Assembly: GCA_017404555.1 (NCBI GenBank)
Contig: JAFRCD010000004.1
Coordinates: 1 to 60,792 of the forward strand
Source: Bacilli bacterium
GTDB lineage: Bacteria > Bacillota_I > Bacilli_A > RF39 > UBA660
Direction of reading: 5' to 3'
DNA length: 60,792 nt
Under the pieces are notes generated by a model that worked only from the letters and a program-made list of their open reading frames with translations, was not told where the DNA came from and ran no database searches. Below are positions 1 through 7,915 of this stretch, piece by piece. How positions within the stretch are numbered: position 1 is the stretch's first letter; each line of letters opens with the position of its first letter. The position numbers and the translations under genes were made by a program.

Positions 1-2
1 AG

Positions 3-30
3 AAAACAGATAAATAATATCTGTTTTTTT
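3..30 (+). terminator. Rho-independent terminator of an upstream gene
   Basis: A perfect 10-bp stem (3-12 with 18-27) with a 5-base loop runs straight into a T tract. It must end a + strand gene lying left of the window. Confidence 0.85.
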
Positions 31-40
31 ATTGGAAGGA

Positions 41-69
41 TTGTCTTTTTATATGAAAATAAGTATAAT
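41..69 (+). promoter_or_regulatory. Promoter of the first surface-protein gene
   Basis: TTGTCT at 41-46 and a perfect TATAAT at 64-69 are 17 bases apart. The start codon follows 23 bases later, so this gene has its own promoter just after the preceding terminator. Confidence 0.7.
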
Positions 70-92
70 GAATATATAAGGTAGGTAAGTAT

Positions 93-1406
93 ATGAAGAA
101 AATATTTAGTATACATAATGTATTTTTAATGCTTGTAGTAGTACTAATAGGAGTACTAAGTCTAAACACAAAAGAAGCAAAAGCGGCAGGGACAGTAACC
201 TGGAGTGGACCAAATTCTATAACCATTAGAGAAACAATACATAATATAGCAGGACCTATTACTGCATATAGAGAATATTATCTTTATGAGTATTTTGGTA
301 GCTATAATCAAGCAGCAACTGCAACAATAAACTATACCGCAAGTGATACCATAACAAATTATCAGCAGACTAAAAGTACTATAATGAATTTATCGACTTT
401 AACATTTACAAAGCCAGGAGACTATAAGTATTTTATAGACTATGATAATTTATACGATTCGAATGATAGAAATATTGACTATTTTGCTTATTTTCACGCA
501 GAAGAACCGCTTTACATTGCAACAGTATCGGTAAGAAATGTATTAGATGAAAATGGTGTCCCAACGGGTAATTTTACGGCAACACTTATATTAGAAGTCT
601 GTACTCATAATGAACAAACAGATGAAGACGAATGTACAAAAGTAAATCCATCTTCAGGAACTCTATATGCTGATTATGATTATGGAGCCAGACCGAATAA
701 GTTTGGGTATATAGAGTTATCTAAAACGGTAACAGGAATAGGAGCAGATACCACAAAATATTTTCCTTTTACAATTAACATAAATAACGATCCTACTACT
801 GGCACTTATACATACCCGCTAGATACTAGCGGATGGACATATCCAATTACAGGAATAGACGCAAGTGTAACCTATAATGGAAATACTATTAACAATCCAA
901 CAACTATAACAGTTGGGACACCAACAACAATTTATCTGAAACATGGACAAACAGCAATCATTGGACAAGTAACAAGCGGTGGAAATACATTTGATGCCAT
1001 ACCTATAGGTCGCTGTCAAGGGACTTATAACACCAACCCTGATTCCGGGGGATCTGGTGGCGGGATTACATCAGCATATGATTATTCAAAGATACCGAAT
1101 GCTAAAAAGCTGGCTAGTATTGATGGCGGAACTTGCTATGGAAGCTATTACACAATAGAGGAAGATCGTGGTGATTATGCGCCTGAATTTAGAGTTGGAA
1201 GTGGTTCTTTAGAAAGTGGATACTACGTATATGCCAAAGGTATTAATAACGGAACTAATTCAGTAGAATTTTTGAACAATAAAGAAATGTCACCAGTAAC
1301 AGGATTAATCTTTACAATACTTCCTTATGTGATACTTATAGGTGTTGGTGTAGGCGGAACACTTCTATTTATGAGTTTAAAAAAGAAAAAAACTAATAAA
1401 GTATAG
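93..1406 (+). CDS. Pilin-like isopeptide surface protein, paralogue 1 (PVTG anchor)
   Basis: This 437-residue secreted protein has an N-terminal signal peptide with probable cleavage after AKA (about residue 31), and the mature end starts AGTVTWSG. A central stretch, LSKTVTGIGADTTKYFPFTI (about residues 210-229), is typical of Spy0128/FctA-like domains that form Lys-Asn isopeptide bonds. The C-terminus has a sorting-like signal: SPVTG, a hydrophobic segment and a KKKKTNKV tail, so the motif is PVTG rather than LPxTG. It has paralogues at 34411-35697 and 43164-44477 with matching signal peptides and mature N-termini. No sortase is encoded in the window, so wall attachment is inferred. It is monocistronic, with its own promoter and terminator. 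A role as pilus or surface-fibre subunit is likely but not shown. Confidence 0.75.
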   Translation: MKKIFSIHNVFLMLVVVLIGVLSLNTKEAKAAGTVTWSGPNSITIRETIHNIAGPITAYREYYLYEYFGSYNQAATATINYTASDTITNYQQTKSTIMNLSTLTFTKPGDYKYFIDYDNLYDSNDRNIDYFAYFHAEEPLYIATVSVRNVLDENGVPTGNFTATLILEVCTHNEQTDEDECTKVNPSSGTLYADYDYGARPNKFGYIELSKTVTGIGADTTKYFPFTININNDPTTGTYTYPLDTSGWTYPITGIDASVTYNGNTINNPTTITVGTPTTIYLKHGQTAIIGQVTSGGNTFDAIPIGRCQGTYNTNPDSGGSGGGITSAYDYSKIPNAKKLASIDGGTCYGSYYTIEEDRGDYAPEFRVGSGSLESGYYVYAKGINNGTNSVEFLNNKEMSPVTGLIFTILPYVILIGVGVGGTLLFMSLKKKKTNKV

Positions 1407-1436
1407 ACAAGATATTGAAAAATATCTTGTTTTTTG
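1407..1436 (+). terminator. Terminator after surface-protein gene 1
   Basis: A perfect 10-bp stem (1407-1416 with 1421-1430) with a GAAA tetraloop is followed by a run of T. It starts immediately after the TAG stop. Confidence 0.9.
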
Positions 1437-1472
1437 TTATAATATGAACCACTTATTAAGGGAGTTTTGGTT

Positions 1473-2219
1473 ATGGAGGATATTTTAGTAATCAAGAAAT
1501 TACATTATAAAGATGTACTTAATGATTTAAACTTAAGTATTAAGAATAATACTATAAATTTTATTTCAGGTTCTAATAATTGTGGTAAAACCGCACTTTT
1601 TAAAATTTTAACTAGAGAAATTAAGAATTTTAATGGTTATGTAAATGACTTAAATAATATTTCTGCTATCTTTTATCCAGATCTTCCTTTTGTCTTTGAT
1701 AATATCCTTGATGAGATGAAATTTGTTTTAGATAATTACGCTATTGATGTTTTACTTCGAGATGAAAGACTAAATAATCTTCCTACTAAGTATGGATTAA
1801 ATCCTAAGAAGAAGATTAGTTCTTTAAATAATTTTGAAAAGATAAAACTTTCTATTATGTTAGAAGAATGTAAAAGTACTAAGGTATTACTTTTAGATAA
1901 TATTTTAGTAGATTTAAATACTGTTCAGATTCATGAACTAATGCAGTTACTTAAAAGTCTTAAGAAGAAAATGGCTATTGTTATTAGTTCTAGTAATTTA
2001 GATAATGTTTTATATGGGGATTATCTTCATATTATTGATGAGAAGAAGGTTCTTTTTAGTGATGAGGTACTAAAGGTTTTAAAACATGATAGTAGATTAA
2101 ATAAACTAGGTTTAGACTTGCCTTTTATTGCTGATTTATCACTTAAACTTAAGTATTATGATTTAACTGACTCCATTGAAACCAATATGAATAGGTTGGT
2201 GAGAAAACTATGGGATTAG
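1473..2219 (+). CDS. Degenerate ECF transporter ATPase, EcfA1 position
   Basis: This is a 248-residue ABC-type ATPase. I assign it to the EcfA1 slot from position: it is first of three overlapping genes directly before truA-rplM-rpsI, the usual Firmicute ecfA1-ecfA2-ecfT-truA order. Walker A is still readable (GSNNCGKT, about residues 33-40). The signature region reads SSLNNFEKIKLSI instead of LSGGQ. Walker B is VLLLDNIL, with Asn where the catalytic Glu belongs, and the H-loop His is replaced by Ser (VISSSN). The Q-loop Gln is also not visible. It may bind ATP but probably hydrolyses it poorly or not at all. ATG 1473 is chosen over TTG 1467 because GGGAG lies 8 bases upstream. It overlaps the next gene by 10 bases. 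Confidence 0.65.
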   Translation: MEDILVIKKLHYKDVLNDLNLSIKNNTINFISGSNNCGKTALFKILTREIKNFNGYVNDLNNISAIFYPDLPFVFDNILDEMKFVLDNYAIDVLLRDERLNNLPTKYGLNPKKKISSLNNFEKIKLSIMLEECKSTKVLLLDNILVDLNTVQIHELMQLLKSLKKKMAIVISSSNLDNVLYGDYLHIIDEKKVLFSDEVLKVLKHDSRLNKLGLDLPFIADLSLKLKYYDLTDSIETNMNRLVRKLWD

Positions 2220-2944
2220 TTCTAAAGAAAGTAACTTCTTTTCCTCTATATAATATTGATATTGAGTTTAAAGAAGGAATTAATGCTTTATATAATAATA
2301 GTGATAGTAGAAAACTTGTTGATATTATCATGCGTAAGGATGATTCTAAAGGAGAAATAAATCTTCCTAAAGAAGATATCTTTTTAGTGGAGAAGAACTT
2401 AAATAAAGAGTTTACTATGCCAACAGTAAAAGCTTATTTAAACTTTGCTTTTAAGTATTATAATGCTGTTAATAAGAAACTTACTGAATTAATAGAAGAA
2501 TTAGGTATTGAAAAAGACTTCTTGGATAAAAAGTTTAATATTTTATCTAGTAGTGAAGAGAAATTAGTTCAATTCATCTTAGCTTTTGCACTTGATACTA
2601 AAGTCTTAATCTTAGAAGAACCTTTTATCTATTTAGATAAACATAATGAAAAGAAGATAATTAAATATTTAGATAAATTAAAAGACAAAATAATTATTAT
2701 TTTAACTAATAATTCTAATAATATATATAACTATACTGATATGACTACTGTTCTTTTTGAACATAAATTGTTATGCCAAAGAGAAAGCAAAGAGCTTTTA
2801 GAAGATATTAAATACTTACGTAAATATAAACTAAATATACCTGATACAGTTTTATTTACTAGTAAAGCTAGAAACAAGAAAATAGATTTAAAAATTCATA
2901 AGGATATTAGAGATTTAATAAAGGATGTGTATCGTCATGTTTAA
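2210..2944 (+). CDS. Degenerate ECF transporter ATPase, EcfA2 position
   Basis: This 244-residue protein sits in the EcfA2 slot. Its decay is different from its partner's: the P-loop region reads NNSDSRKL and lacks the GxxGxGK(S/T) glycines. The signature is LSSSEEKLVQ, and Walker B is VLILEEP, which keeps Glu-Pro but has Glu for Asp. The H-loop is LTNNSN, without the His. The ABC fold can still be traced end to end, and there is no frameshift or stop, so the gene is being maintained as an open frame. GGTGAG about 8 bases before ATG 2210 supports the start. It overlaps the gene before it by 10 bases and the gene after it by 8, which implies translational coupling. Confidence 0.6.
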   Translation: MGLVLKKVTSFPLYNIDIEFKEGINALYNNSDSRKLVDIIMRKDDSKGEINLPKEDIFLVEKNLNKEFTMPTVKAYLNFAFKYYNAVNKKLTELIEELGIEKDFLDKKFNILSSSEEKLVQFILAFALDTKVLILEEPFIYLDKHNEKKIIKYLDKLKDKIIIILTNNSNNIYNYTDMTTVLFEHKLLCQRESKELLEDIKYLRKYKLNIPDTVLFTSKARNKKIDLKIHKDIRDLIKDVYRHV

Positions 2945-3551
2945 GAGAAATCCATATATACTTTTATTAAATTTCCTTCTATTTATGATTGCGATTATTA
3001 ATTTTAATATCTATCTTAAACTAATAATCTTTTTCATCATGTTTATTGTCAAAATTAATAAAACTAGTAGATTAGATATTTTATCTTTAGTAACTCTTCT
3101 TATTTTAATAGTAAATATTGCTTATCATAAGTGGTTTGGTTTAGGAAATATTCTCTTATTAGGTTATTATTTAAGTTTAATGGTTGCTTATCTTAATAAA
3201 AAAGATCTACTAACATTCTATAATTATCTTTTTAAAAGAGAGAATAAAAAACGTAGTGAGAATTTCATTAGAATTATGCATTTTAAAGAAGAGTTCATTA
3301 AAGCTTTTAAAACTAATCTTAGAGTATTAGGTAATCGTAATTATAAAAAGACTATTAATTATTATTACTATGTCTTTAGATTATCACTTTCTGATACTAA
3401 AGAACGATTAAATAAGAAAATTACTATCTATAGGAGAAAAGGATTCTTTAATAAAAAGAAAAATCGCGTTATAATATTAACAGACTTTAAAGATATATTA
3501 GTAACTCTAGGATATATATTACTAGTAGTTATTAGTGTTAGGGGATGGTAA
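2937..3551 (+). CDS. Shortened EcfT-like membrane protein
   Basis: This 204-residue membrane protein has four or so hydrophobic segments in its N-terminal half, a basic middle, and one C-terminal hydrophobic helix. EcfT proteins are normally about 265 residues. A YRRKGFF stretch near residue 167 and a following T-D motif before the last helix resemble the RG-containing coupling helix and C-terminus of EcfT, but similarity is weak and the call rests mainly on position between the two ATPases and truA. ATG 2937 is chosen over 2925 because AAGGATG lies at a sensible distance only from 2937. It could instead be an unrelated membrane protein. Confidence 0.45.
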   Translation: MFKRNPYILLLNFLLFMIAIINFNIYLKLIIFFIMFIVKINKTSRLDILSLVTLLILIVNIAYHKWFGLGNILLLGYYLSLMVAYLNKKDLLTFYNYLFKRENKKRSENFIRIMHFKEEFIKAFKTNLRVLGNRNYKKTINYYYYVFRLSLSDTKERLNKKITIYRRKGFFNKKKNRVIILTDFKDILVTLGYILLVVISVRGW

Positions 3552-3552
3552 T

Positions 3553-4293
3553 GTGCGCTATTTAATTAAGTTTTCTTATGATGGTACTAACTACAATGGT
3601 TATCAAAGACAAAAGGGCTTAAATACTATTCAAGAGTGTTTAGAAGATGCCTTAACTAGTATCAATAATAAGAAGAAAGTAATAGTTCATGCGACTGGTA
3701 GAACAGATAAATTAGTTCATGCCTTAGCGCAATATGCTCACTTCGATTTAGATGTCAAAATAACTGAAAACAAGCTTAAAAGAGCTATGAATAGTAATCT
3801 TCCTTTAGATATCCATGTAATTGAAGCTAGGGAAGTTCCTGATAACTTTCATGCTCGTTATAATGTTAAATCTAAAGAGTATAAATACTTATTAAATATG
3901 GGTGAATATGATCCTATAAACAGGAACTATATCTATCAATATAATCATATTCTTAATATTGATAAGATGAAGGAAGCAATTAATTATTTTAAAGGTACAC
4001 ATGACTTTAGATCATTTGTAACTGAAAACAAAGTAAAGGAAAACTGTGTTCGTACTATTACTAAAGCTACTATTAAAGAAAAGAATAATATTGTTACTTT
4101 TACTTTTAAAGGTAATGGCTTTTTAAGATATCAAGTACGAAATATGGTTGGTATTTTGATTAAAGTAGGAGAAGAAAAAATAAAGCCAAGTGATGTTCTT
4201 CGCATCTTAAATAAGAAAAATCGTGATAAAGAAGGAGTAACTGCTAAAGCTGAAGGATTATACTTGGTTGATGTCAAGTTTAAAAAAAGTTAA
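3553..4293 (+). CDS. truA: tRNA pseudouridine(38-40) synthase
   Basis: TruA isomerises uridines 38-40 in tRNA anticodon stems. The 246-residue length is normal. The catalytic motif reads GRTDKLVHA with Asp52 kept; the usual Gly after Asp is displaced by Lys-Leu. Further family motifs are FHARYNVKSKEYKY, HDFRSF and GNGFLRYQVRNMVG. The start is taken as GTG 3553, preceded by AGGGGATGG and one base after the previous stop, since MRYLIKFSYDGT matches the usual TruA N-terminus. It closes the ECF-truA operon. Confidence 0.93.
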   Translation: MRYLIKFSYDGTNYNGYQRQKGLNTIQECLEDALTSINNKKKVIVHATGRTDKLVHALAQYAHFDLDVKITENKLKRAMNSNLPLDIHVIEAREVPDNFHARYNVKSKEYKYLLNMGEYDPINRNYIYQYNHILNIDKMKEAINYFKGTHDFRSFVTENKVKENCVRTITKATIKEKNNIVTFTFKGNGFLRYQVRNMVGILIKVGEEKIKPSDVLRILNKKNRDKEGVTAKAEGLYLVDVKFKKS

Positions 4294-4310
4294 AAAACTA
4301 CCTATTTTTG

Positions 4311-4339
4311 TTGATTTTTAGAGGGAAATCTAGTATAAT
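4311..4339 (+). promoter_or_regulatory. Promoter of rplM-rpsI
   Basis: TTGATT at 4311-4316 and a perfect TATAAT at 4334-4339 are separated by 17 bases. It lies shortly after the truA stop, so the ribosomal protein pair has its own promoter. Confidence 0.75.
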
Positions 4340-4345
4340 TTAATA

Positions 4346-4412
4346 CGGTACATTTTATATTTCCCCATAAATTAGACCCTGGGAAAGTCTGATTTAGGAA
4401 AGGAGAAAAATT
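4346..4412 (+). promoter_or_regulatory. Putative L13 ribosomal leader RNA
   Basis: Between the promoter and rplM there is a structured leader. AAATTAGAC (4369-4377) pairs with GTCTGATTT (4388-4396) through nine pairs including one G-U. TTTCCC upstream (about 4360-4365) can pair with GGGAAA inside the hairpin loop, giving a possible pseudoknot. Firmicutes carry an autoregulatory L13 leader in exactly this place. The family assignment is by position and structure only; a covariance-model match would decide it. Confidence 0.6.
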
Positions 4413-4844
4413 ATGACAAGTTATATGCAAAAGAAAGAAACTGTTGAAAGAAAATGGTATGTAATTGATGCTACTGATAAACCTCTTGGAAGAGTTGCTG
4501 CTAAAGCTGCTGTTCTATTAAGAGGTAAGCATAAAGTTACATATACACCACATATTGATTGTGGAGATAATGTAATCATTATCAATGCTGAAAAAGTAAA
4601 ACTAACAGGAAATAAAGAAAACACTAAAGTTTATTACTCTCATTCAAGATATGTTGGTGGTTTAAGAGAAAGAACTGCTAAAGAAATGAGAGAAAGATAC
4701 CCAGAGGAAATGGTTGAAAAAGCTGTTAAAGGCATGCTTCCTCATAATAGATTAGGAAGAAGTATGTACAAGAAATTACACGTTTATGCTGGTCCGGAAC
4801 ATAAACATGAGGCTCAAAAACCAGAAGTAATGGAGGTTAAATAA
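4413..4844 (+). CDS. rplM: 50S ribosomal protein L13
   Basis: This 143-residue protein matches L13 throughout: [15 protein letters not shown] near the N-terminus, VTGN-like KLTGNK, and a central [10 protein letters not shown] motif. AAAGGAG stands 8 bases before ATG. Its TAA stop overlaps the ATG of rpsI by one base, so the two subunit proteins are translationally coupled, as is usual. Expression is probably controlled by the leader just upstream. Confidence 0.97.
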   Translation: MTSYMQKKETVERKWYVIDATDKPLGRVAAKAAVLLRGKHKVTYTPHIDCGDNVIIINAEKVKLTGNKENTKVYYSHSRYVGGLRERTAKEMRERYPEEMVEKAVKGMLPHNRLGRSMYKKLHVYAGPEHKHEAQKPEVMEVK

Positions 4845-5263
4845 TGGCAAAAGTAAATAAATATTATGGTACAGGTCATAGAAAGACTAGTATTGCTAAA
4901 GTAACATTAACTCCTGGTAAAGGAAAGATAACTATTAATGGTAAAGATGTTAATGAATATTTACCATATGAAGTATTAGTTATGGATCTATGCCAACCAT
5001 TAGATGTTACTAAGACTAGAGAAATGTTTGATGTTGATGCTAAAGTAAAAGGTGGCGGATTCACTGGTCAAACAGGTGCTATTAGATTAGGAATTACTAG
5101 AGCATTACTTGACTATGACAAAGAAACTCCAAAGGATTCTGAGAATAGCTTTAGAAAGGTTTTAAAGGCTAATGGTTTTATTACTAGAGATTCTCGTAAG
5201 AAAGAACGTAAGAAACCAGGTCTTAAGAAAGCTAGACGTGCACCACAATTTAGTAAGAGATAA
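4844..5263 (+). CDS. rpsI: 30S ribosomal protein S9
   Basis: The protein has 139 residues with the S9 hallmarks: [14 protein letters not shown] at the start, [15 protein letters not shown] in the middle and a basic tail ending in [12 protein letters not shown], whose final Lys-Arg reaches the ribosomal P site in known S9 structures. A GGAGG motif lies inside the end of rplM. A terminator follows directly. Confidence 0.97.
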   Translation: MAKVNKYYGTGHRKTSIAKVTLTPGKGKITINGKDVNEYLPYEVLVMDLCQPLDVTKTREMFDVDAKVKGGGFTGQTGAIRLGITRALLDYDKETPKDSENSFRKVLKANGFITRDSRKKERKKPGLKKARRAPQFSKR

Positions 5264-5287
5264 AAACTCGTATTATCGAGTTTTTTT
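5263..5287 (+). terminator. Terminator of rplM-rpsI
   Basis: AAAACTCG (5263-5270) pairs with CGAGTTTT (5277-5284), with loop TATTAT, followed by a T run. Confidence 0.9.
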
Positions 5288-5316
5288 GTGCTATAATACT
5301 GATAGGATGTGATAAT

Positions 5317-5982
5317 ATGAATAGTGTTAATCATTTTTATTTTGATGGATATGATATTGATAATGAACTATTAAATGATGTAGAACATATCAAAGCTTTT
5401 ATTAATGAAATTAATGAAGTAACTGAAAGTGGAAAAGGCAAAGTAACCTTAATGCCATATTTCGATGGTAAAATTAAAAGAGATGGTGGTATTAGTTGCT
5501 GTATTATAGCTGATAATTTTCATTTTACTTGTCATACCTTTTCTTTTAAAAACACTGTTTTTATTGATTGCTTTGGTTTTGATAATTGTAAGGAAAAACT
5601 ACTACCAATTATCCTAAAGTATTACCAAACAGATAATTATGATCTTTGTACTGATAATATTGGACCAGGTAAATTTGGTAAACACATTATTTTATCATGT
5701 AGTCCTATGAGTTATGAAGAAGGATTAGAGACAATAAAAATTCTTCTTGCTGATATTGTAATGACTCCTATTCGTGATGTAATAACAAATTATAAAGATG
5801 AATCTCATTTTGATTTGCTACAACCAATTGCTGAATCCCATATTTCATTTCACCGAAATGGTGAAGAGATGATTGTTGATATCTTCTCTTGTAAAGATTT
5901 TGATGAAAACAAAGTTTATGAATTATTTGGTGACTCTATTAAAGATAAGTTTGCAGTTAATAGAGGAGTATACTATAAATAA
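5317..5982 (+). CDS. S-adenosylmethionine decarboxylase-like protein
   Basis: This 221-residue protein carries the pro-enzyme cleavage motif of AdoMet decarboxylases: AESHISFH with Glu173-Ser174, where the family self-cleaves to make the pyruvoyl cofactor. His178 and VDIFSC (Cys192) match the proton-donor and catalytic positions. The N-terminal half (residues about 57-90) contains a second, cryptic copy of the same fold motif, DNFHFTCHTFSF...FIDCF, without the Glu-Ser pair. So the protein looks like two fused half-domains of which only the second can process. No spermidine synthase gene is nearby, so its polyamine role is inferred. ATG 5317 follows AGGATGTG. A related but non-decarboxylating protein is possible. 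Confidence 0.65.
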   Translation: MNSVNHFYFDGYDIDNELLNDVEHIKAFINEINEVTESGKGKVTLMPYFDGKIKRDGGISCCIIADNFHFTCHTFSFKNTVFIDCFGFDNCKEKLLPIILKYYQTDNYDLCTDNIGPGKFGKHIILSCSPMSYEEGLETIKILLADIVMTPIRDVITNYKDESHFDLLQPIAESHISFHRNGEEMIVDIFSCKDFDENKVYELFGDSIKDKFAVNRGVYYK

Positions 5983-6019
5983 CTATTTACAATATAACTA
6001 ATTTTACTTGATAATAACC

Positions 6020-6048
6020 TTGATAAAAAGGTATTCTTGTGTTATATT
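6020..6048 (+). promoter_or_regulatory. Promoter of a small RNA
   Basis: TTGATA (6020-6025), a 17-base spacer and TATATT (6043-6048) form a good housekeeping promoter with no convincing coding sequence downstream before the terminator at 6126-6163. Confidence 0.65.
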
Positions 6049-6054
6049 GTATAC

Positions 6055-6164
6055 GGATGAAGGAAGCTTCATACAATAAAAAAGGATACGTTTGATTGTG
6101 CGAATCAGACGTAATCCCTATGGGTACATCTGAAATCAACAATGTTGAAATCAGATGTTTTTTC
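6055..6164 (+). ncRNA. Putative antisense-type small RNA (candidate type I antitoxin)
   Basis: A promoter at 6020-6048 and an intrinsic terminator (ACATCTGA 6126-6133 pairing with TCAGATGT 6151-6158, then six T) would give an RNA of about 110 bases. It can fold into a small hairpin (ATGAAG...CTTCAT, 6057-6072) and a long bulged hairpin (6084-6097 with 6103-6117). I recognise no known riboswitch or housekeeping RNA. It converges on the opposite-strand 29-codon membrane peptide at 6164-6253, ends exactly at that gene's stop codon, and shares complementary short repeats with its leader. This arrangement resembles the Fst/par type I toxin-antitoxin family. The antitoxin role is inferred. Confidence 0.5.
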
Positions 6165-6310
6165 TATTTAAATAATAAAGTATACATAAGTATAAATACT
6201 ATAGTAAATAGAAGGAGTATAATGAAAAATAGAGAATGCTCTCTTTTAGTCATAATACCACCTCCCTTCGTTTCCAAAGGGAAAACATCTGACATATTCC
6301 AAACGTATCC
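6106..6310. repeat. Paired short direct repeats linking small RNA and peptide leader
   Basis: ACATCTGA occurs at 6126-6133 and 6285-6292. CAGACGTAATCC (6106-6117) recurs as CAAACGTATCC at 6300-6310. Because one copy lies in the + strand small RNA and the other in the leader of the - strand peptide gene, the two RNAs would be complementary at both repeats, the layout used by par/Fst loci. The repeats are short, so chance is a fair alternative in AT-rich DNA. Confidence 0.4.
6164..6253 (-). CDS. 29-residue hydrophobic peptide (candidate type I toxin)
   Basis: This reading frame, too short for usual gene calling, begins MTKREHSLFF and continues as one uninterrupted hydrophobic segment of about 20 residues ending YTLLFK. 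It has an excellent ribosome binding site, GGGAGGTGG, 6-7 bases before ATG, and a TATAAT element upstream on the same strand (6317-6322), although the -35 is weak. Charged start, single membrane helix and basic end are what small membrane-acting toxins such as Fst or TxpA look like. It lies alone in a 400-base gap and faces the small RNA on the other strand. A harmless small membrane protein cannot be excluded. Confidence 0.5.
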   Translation of the reverse strand: MTKREHSLFFIILLLFTIVFILMYTLLFK

Positions 6311-6381
6311 AACTATATTATACGAATAAATAGATGGTTTTCAGGCAATAATATGGTATAATTTTTTTAGGAGGAAAGACT

Positions 6382-7377
6382 ATGAATGAAGAAAAAGATG
6401 GTAGTAAGTATATACCGTTTGCTGAACGTAAAAGTGATGAATCGGTAGTTTATTTTACTCGTGATTTAAGTCCAGAAGGATTAAAAAAAGCATATGAAAA
6501 AGTTAATGAGGGTATTGATGGTAAAGTAGCTATTAAACTACATACTGGTGAACCTCATGGACCTAATATTATTCCTTCTTCTTGGATAAAAGAGTTTATT
6601 AAAGATGAGTGCCCTGAGGCCACAATAATTGAAACTAATACTTATTATGAAGGAGATCGTTATACCACTGAGCAACACCGCAAGACATTAGAGGTAAATG
6701 GTTGGAATTTTTGTCCGGTTGATATAACTGATGAAGATGGAACTATTGATTTACCAGTTAAAAATGGTAAATGGTTTGATCATATGACAATGGGTAAAAA
6801 CCTAGTTAATTATGATTCTTTAATTACACTTACTCATTTCAAGGGTCATACTATGGGTGGTTTTGGTGGTAGTAATAAAAACCTAGGAATTGGTTGTGCT
6901 GATGGTAGAATTGGTAAAGCCATGATTCATACATATCCTGATAAAGATCAATGGTCTATCTCTATGGAGGAATTCATGGAGAGAATGACTGAAAGTACTA
7001 AAGCTACAGTTGATCACTTCGGTGATAAAATAACTTTTGTCAATGTAATGCGTAATATGAGTGTTTCTTGTGACTGTGAAGGAGTAAACGCTGAGCCAGT
7101 TGTAACTCCTAACGTAGGTATTCTAGCTTCTCGTGATATCTGTGCTTTAGATACAGCTTGTGTTGATCTAGTCTATGCCATGAAAAAAGAAGAAAACCAT
7201 GATTTAGTAGAGAGAATGGAATCTAGACATGGATTAAGACAATTATCATATATGCACGAATTAGGAATGGGTAATACTAAGTATAAATTAATTGATATTG
7301 ATAATGGTGATGTTGAAATTACCCAAAGTGAAGCAGTAAAAGATTTAAAACCATTTAAGGGAGAAGAAAATGAATAA
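6382..7377 (+). CDS. DUF362 domain-containing protein
   Basis: The 331-residue protein matches DUF362 proteins: KVAIKLHTGEP (residues about 48-58), HFKGHTMGGFGGSNKNLGIG (about 152-171) and the GKAMIHT motif. Members are often fused to a 4Fe-4S ferredoxin domain; here no CxxCxxC cluster motif is present, so this is the bare DUF362 form. The exact reaction is unknown to me. AGGAGGAAAG precedes ATG 6382, with a TATAAT element at 6357-6362. It overlaps guaD by 8 bases and is presumably co-transcribed with it. Confidence 0.8.
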   Translation: MNEEKDGSKYIPFAERKSDESVVYFTRDLSPEGLKKAYEKVNEGIDGKVAIKLHTGEPHGPNIIPSSWIKEFIKDECPEATIIETNTYYEGDRYTTEQHRKTLEVNGWNFCPVDITDEDGTIDLPVKNGKWFDHMTMGKNLVNYDSLITLTHFKGHTMGGFGGSNKNLGIGCADGRIGKAMIHTYPDKDQWSISMEEFMERMTESTKATVDHFGDKITFVNVMRNMSVSCDCEGVNAEPVVTPNVGILASRDICALDTACVDLVYAMKKEENHDLVERMESRHGLRQLSYMHELGMGNTKYKLIDIDNGDVEITQSEAVKDLKPFKGEENE

Positions 7378-7834
7378 ATATATGAAGATTGCTAATGAAT
7401 TAGCAGAAGAAGCAATGAATAATAATGATGGAGGCCCTTTTGGAGCGTGTATAGTTAAAAATGATCAAATAATTGGTCGTGGTGCTAACAGCGTTTTAAA
7501 GACTAATGATCCTACTGCTCATGCAGAAATAATGGCTATTAGAGAAGCAGCAAAGAATCTTAATACTTTTGATTTAAGCGATTGTGTTCTTTATACTTCT
7601 TGCTATCCCTGTCCTATGTGTTTAGCGGCTATTATCTGGGCTAACATCAAAGAAGTGTACTATGGTAATACTTGTGAAGACGCAAAAAACATTGGCTTTA
7701 GAGATGAATACATTTATAAATATTTAACTAATCCTAGTGATCAAGAGGGATTAAAATTAGAGTGCCTTGATCGCGAAGAGACAATTAAAGCTTTTAATAA
7801 ATTTATGGAAAAAGAAGATAAAACTATGTACTAA
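7370..7834 (+). CDS. guaD: Guanine deaminase
   Basis: This cytidine-deaminase-fold enzyme of 154 residues has the zinc motif HAE (His51, Glu53) and PCPMC (Cys81, Cys84). The start GGPFGACIVK, the TSCYPCPMC stretch and the C-terminal GFRDEYIYKYL region fit Bacillus-type GuaD, which converts guanine to xanthine, better than the tRNA adenosine deaminase TadA. The first ATG overlaps the DUF362 gene by 8 bases and is preceded by GGGAGAAG. Confidence 0.85.
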   Translation: MNKYMKIANELAEEAMNNNDGGPFGACIVKNDQIIGRGANSVLKTNDPTAHAEIMAIREAAKNLNTFDLSDCVLYTSCYPCPMCLAAIIWANIKEVYYGNTCEDAKNIGFRDEYIYKYLTNPSDQEGLKLECLDREETIKAFNKFMEKEDKTMY

Positions 7835-7851
7835 GCCCTTAGGGCTTTTTC
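7833..7851 (+). terminator. Terminator after guaD
   Basis: AAGCCCT (7833-7839) pairs with AGGGCTT (7841-7847) across a very tight loop and is followed by T. The stem begins at the stop codon. Confidence 0.7.
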
Positions 7852-7915
7852 TTTATGGCAAAACATAATATATATTCTAAATAGAAAAACATATACTACT
7901 GTAGGGGGTAAGAAA

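Noticed and set aside
6096-6329. A 77-residue + strand frame, and a shorter 35-residue frame from ATG 6222, in the gap before DUF362
   Set aside because: The long frame crosses the small-RNA terminator and has no ribosome site. The short one has AAGGAG but encodes a sequence with no recognisable character, antisense to the better-supported membrane peptide.
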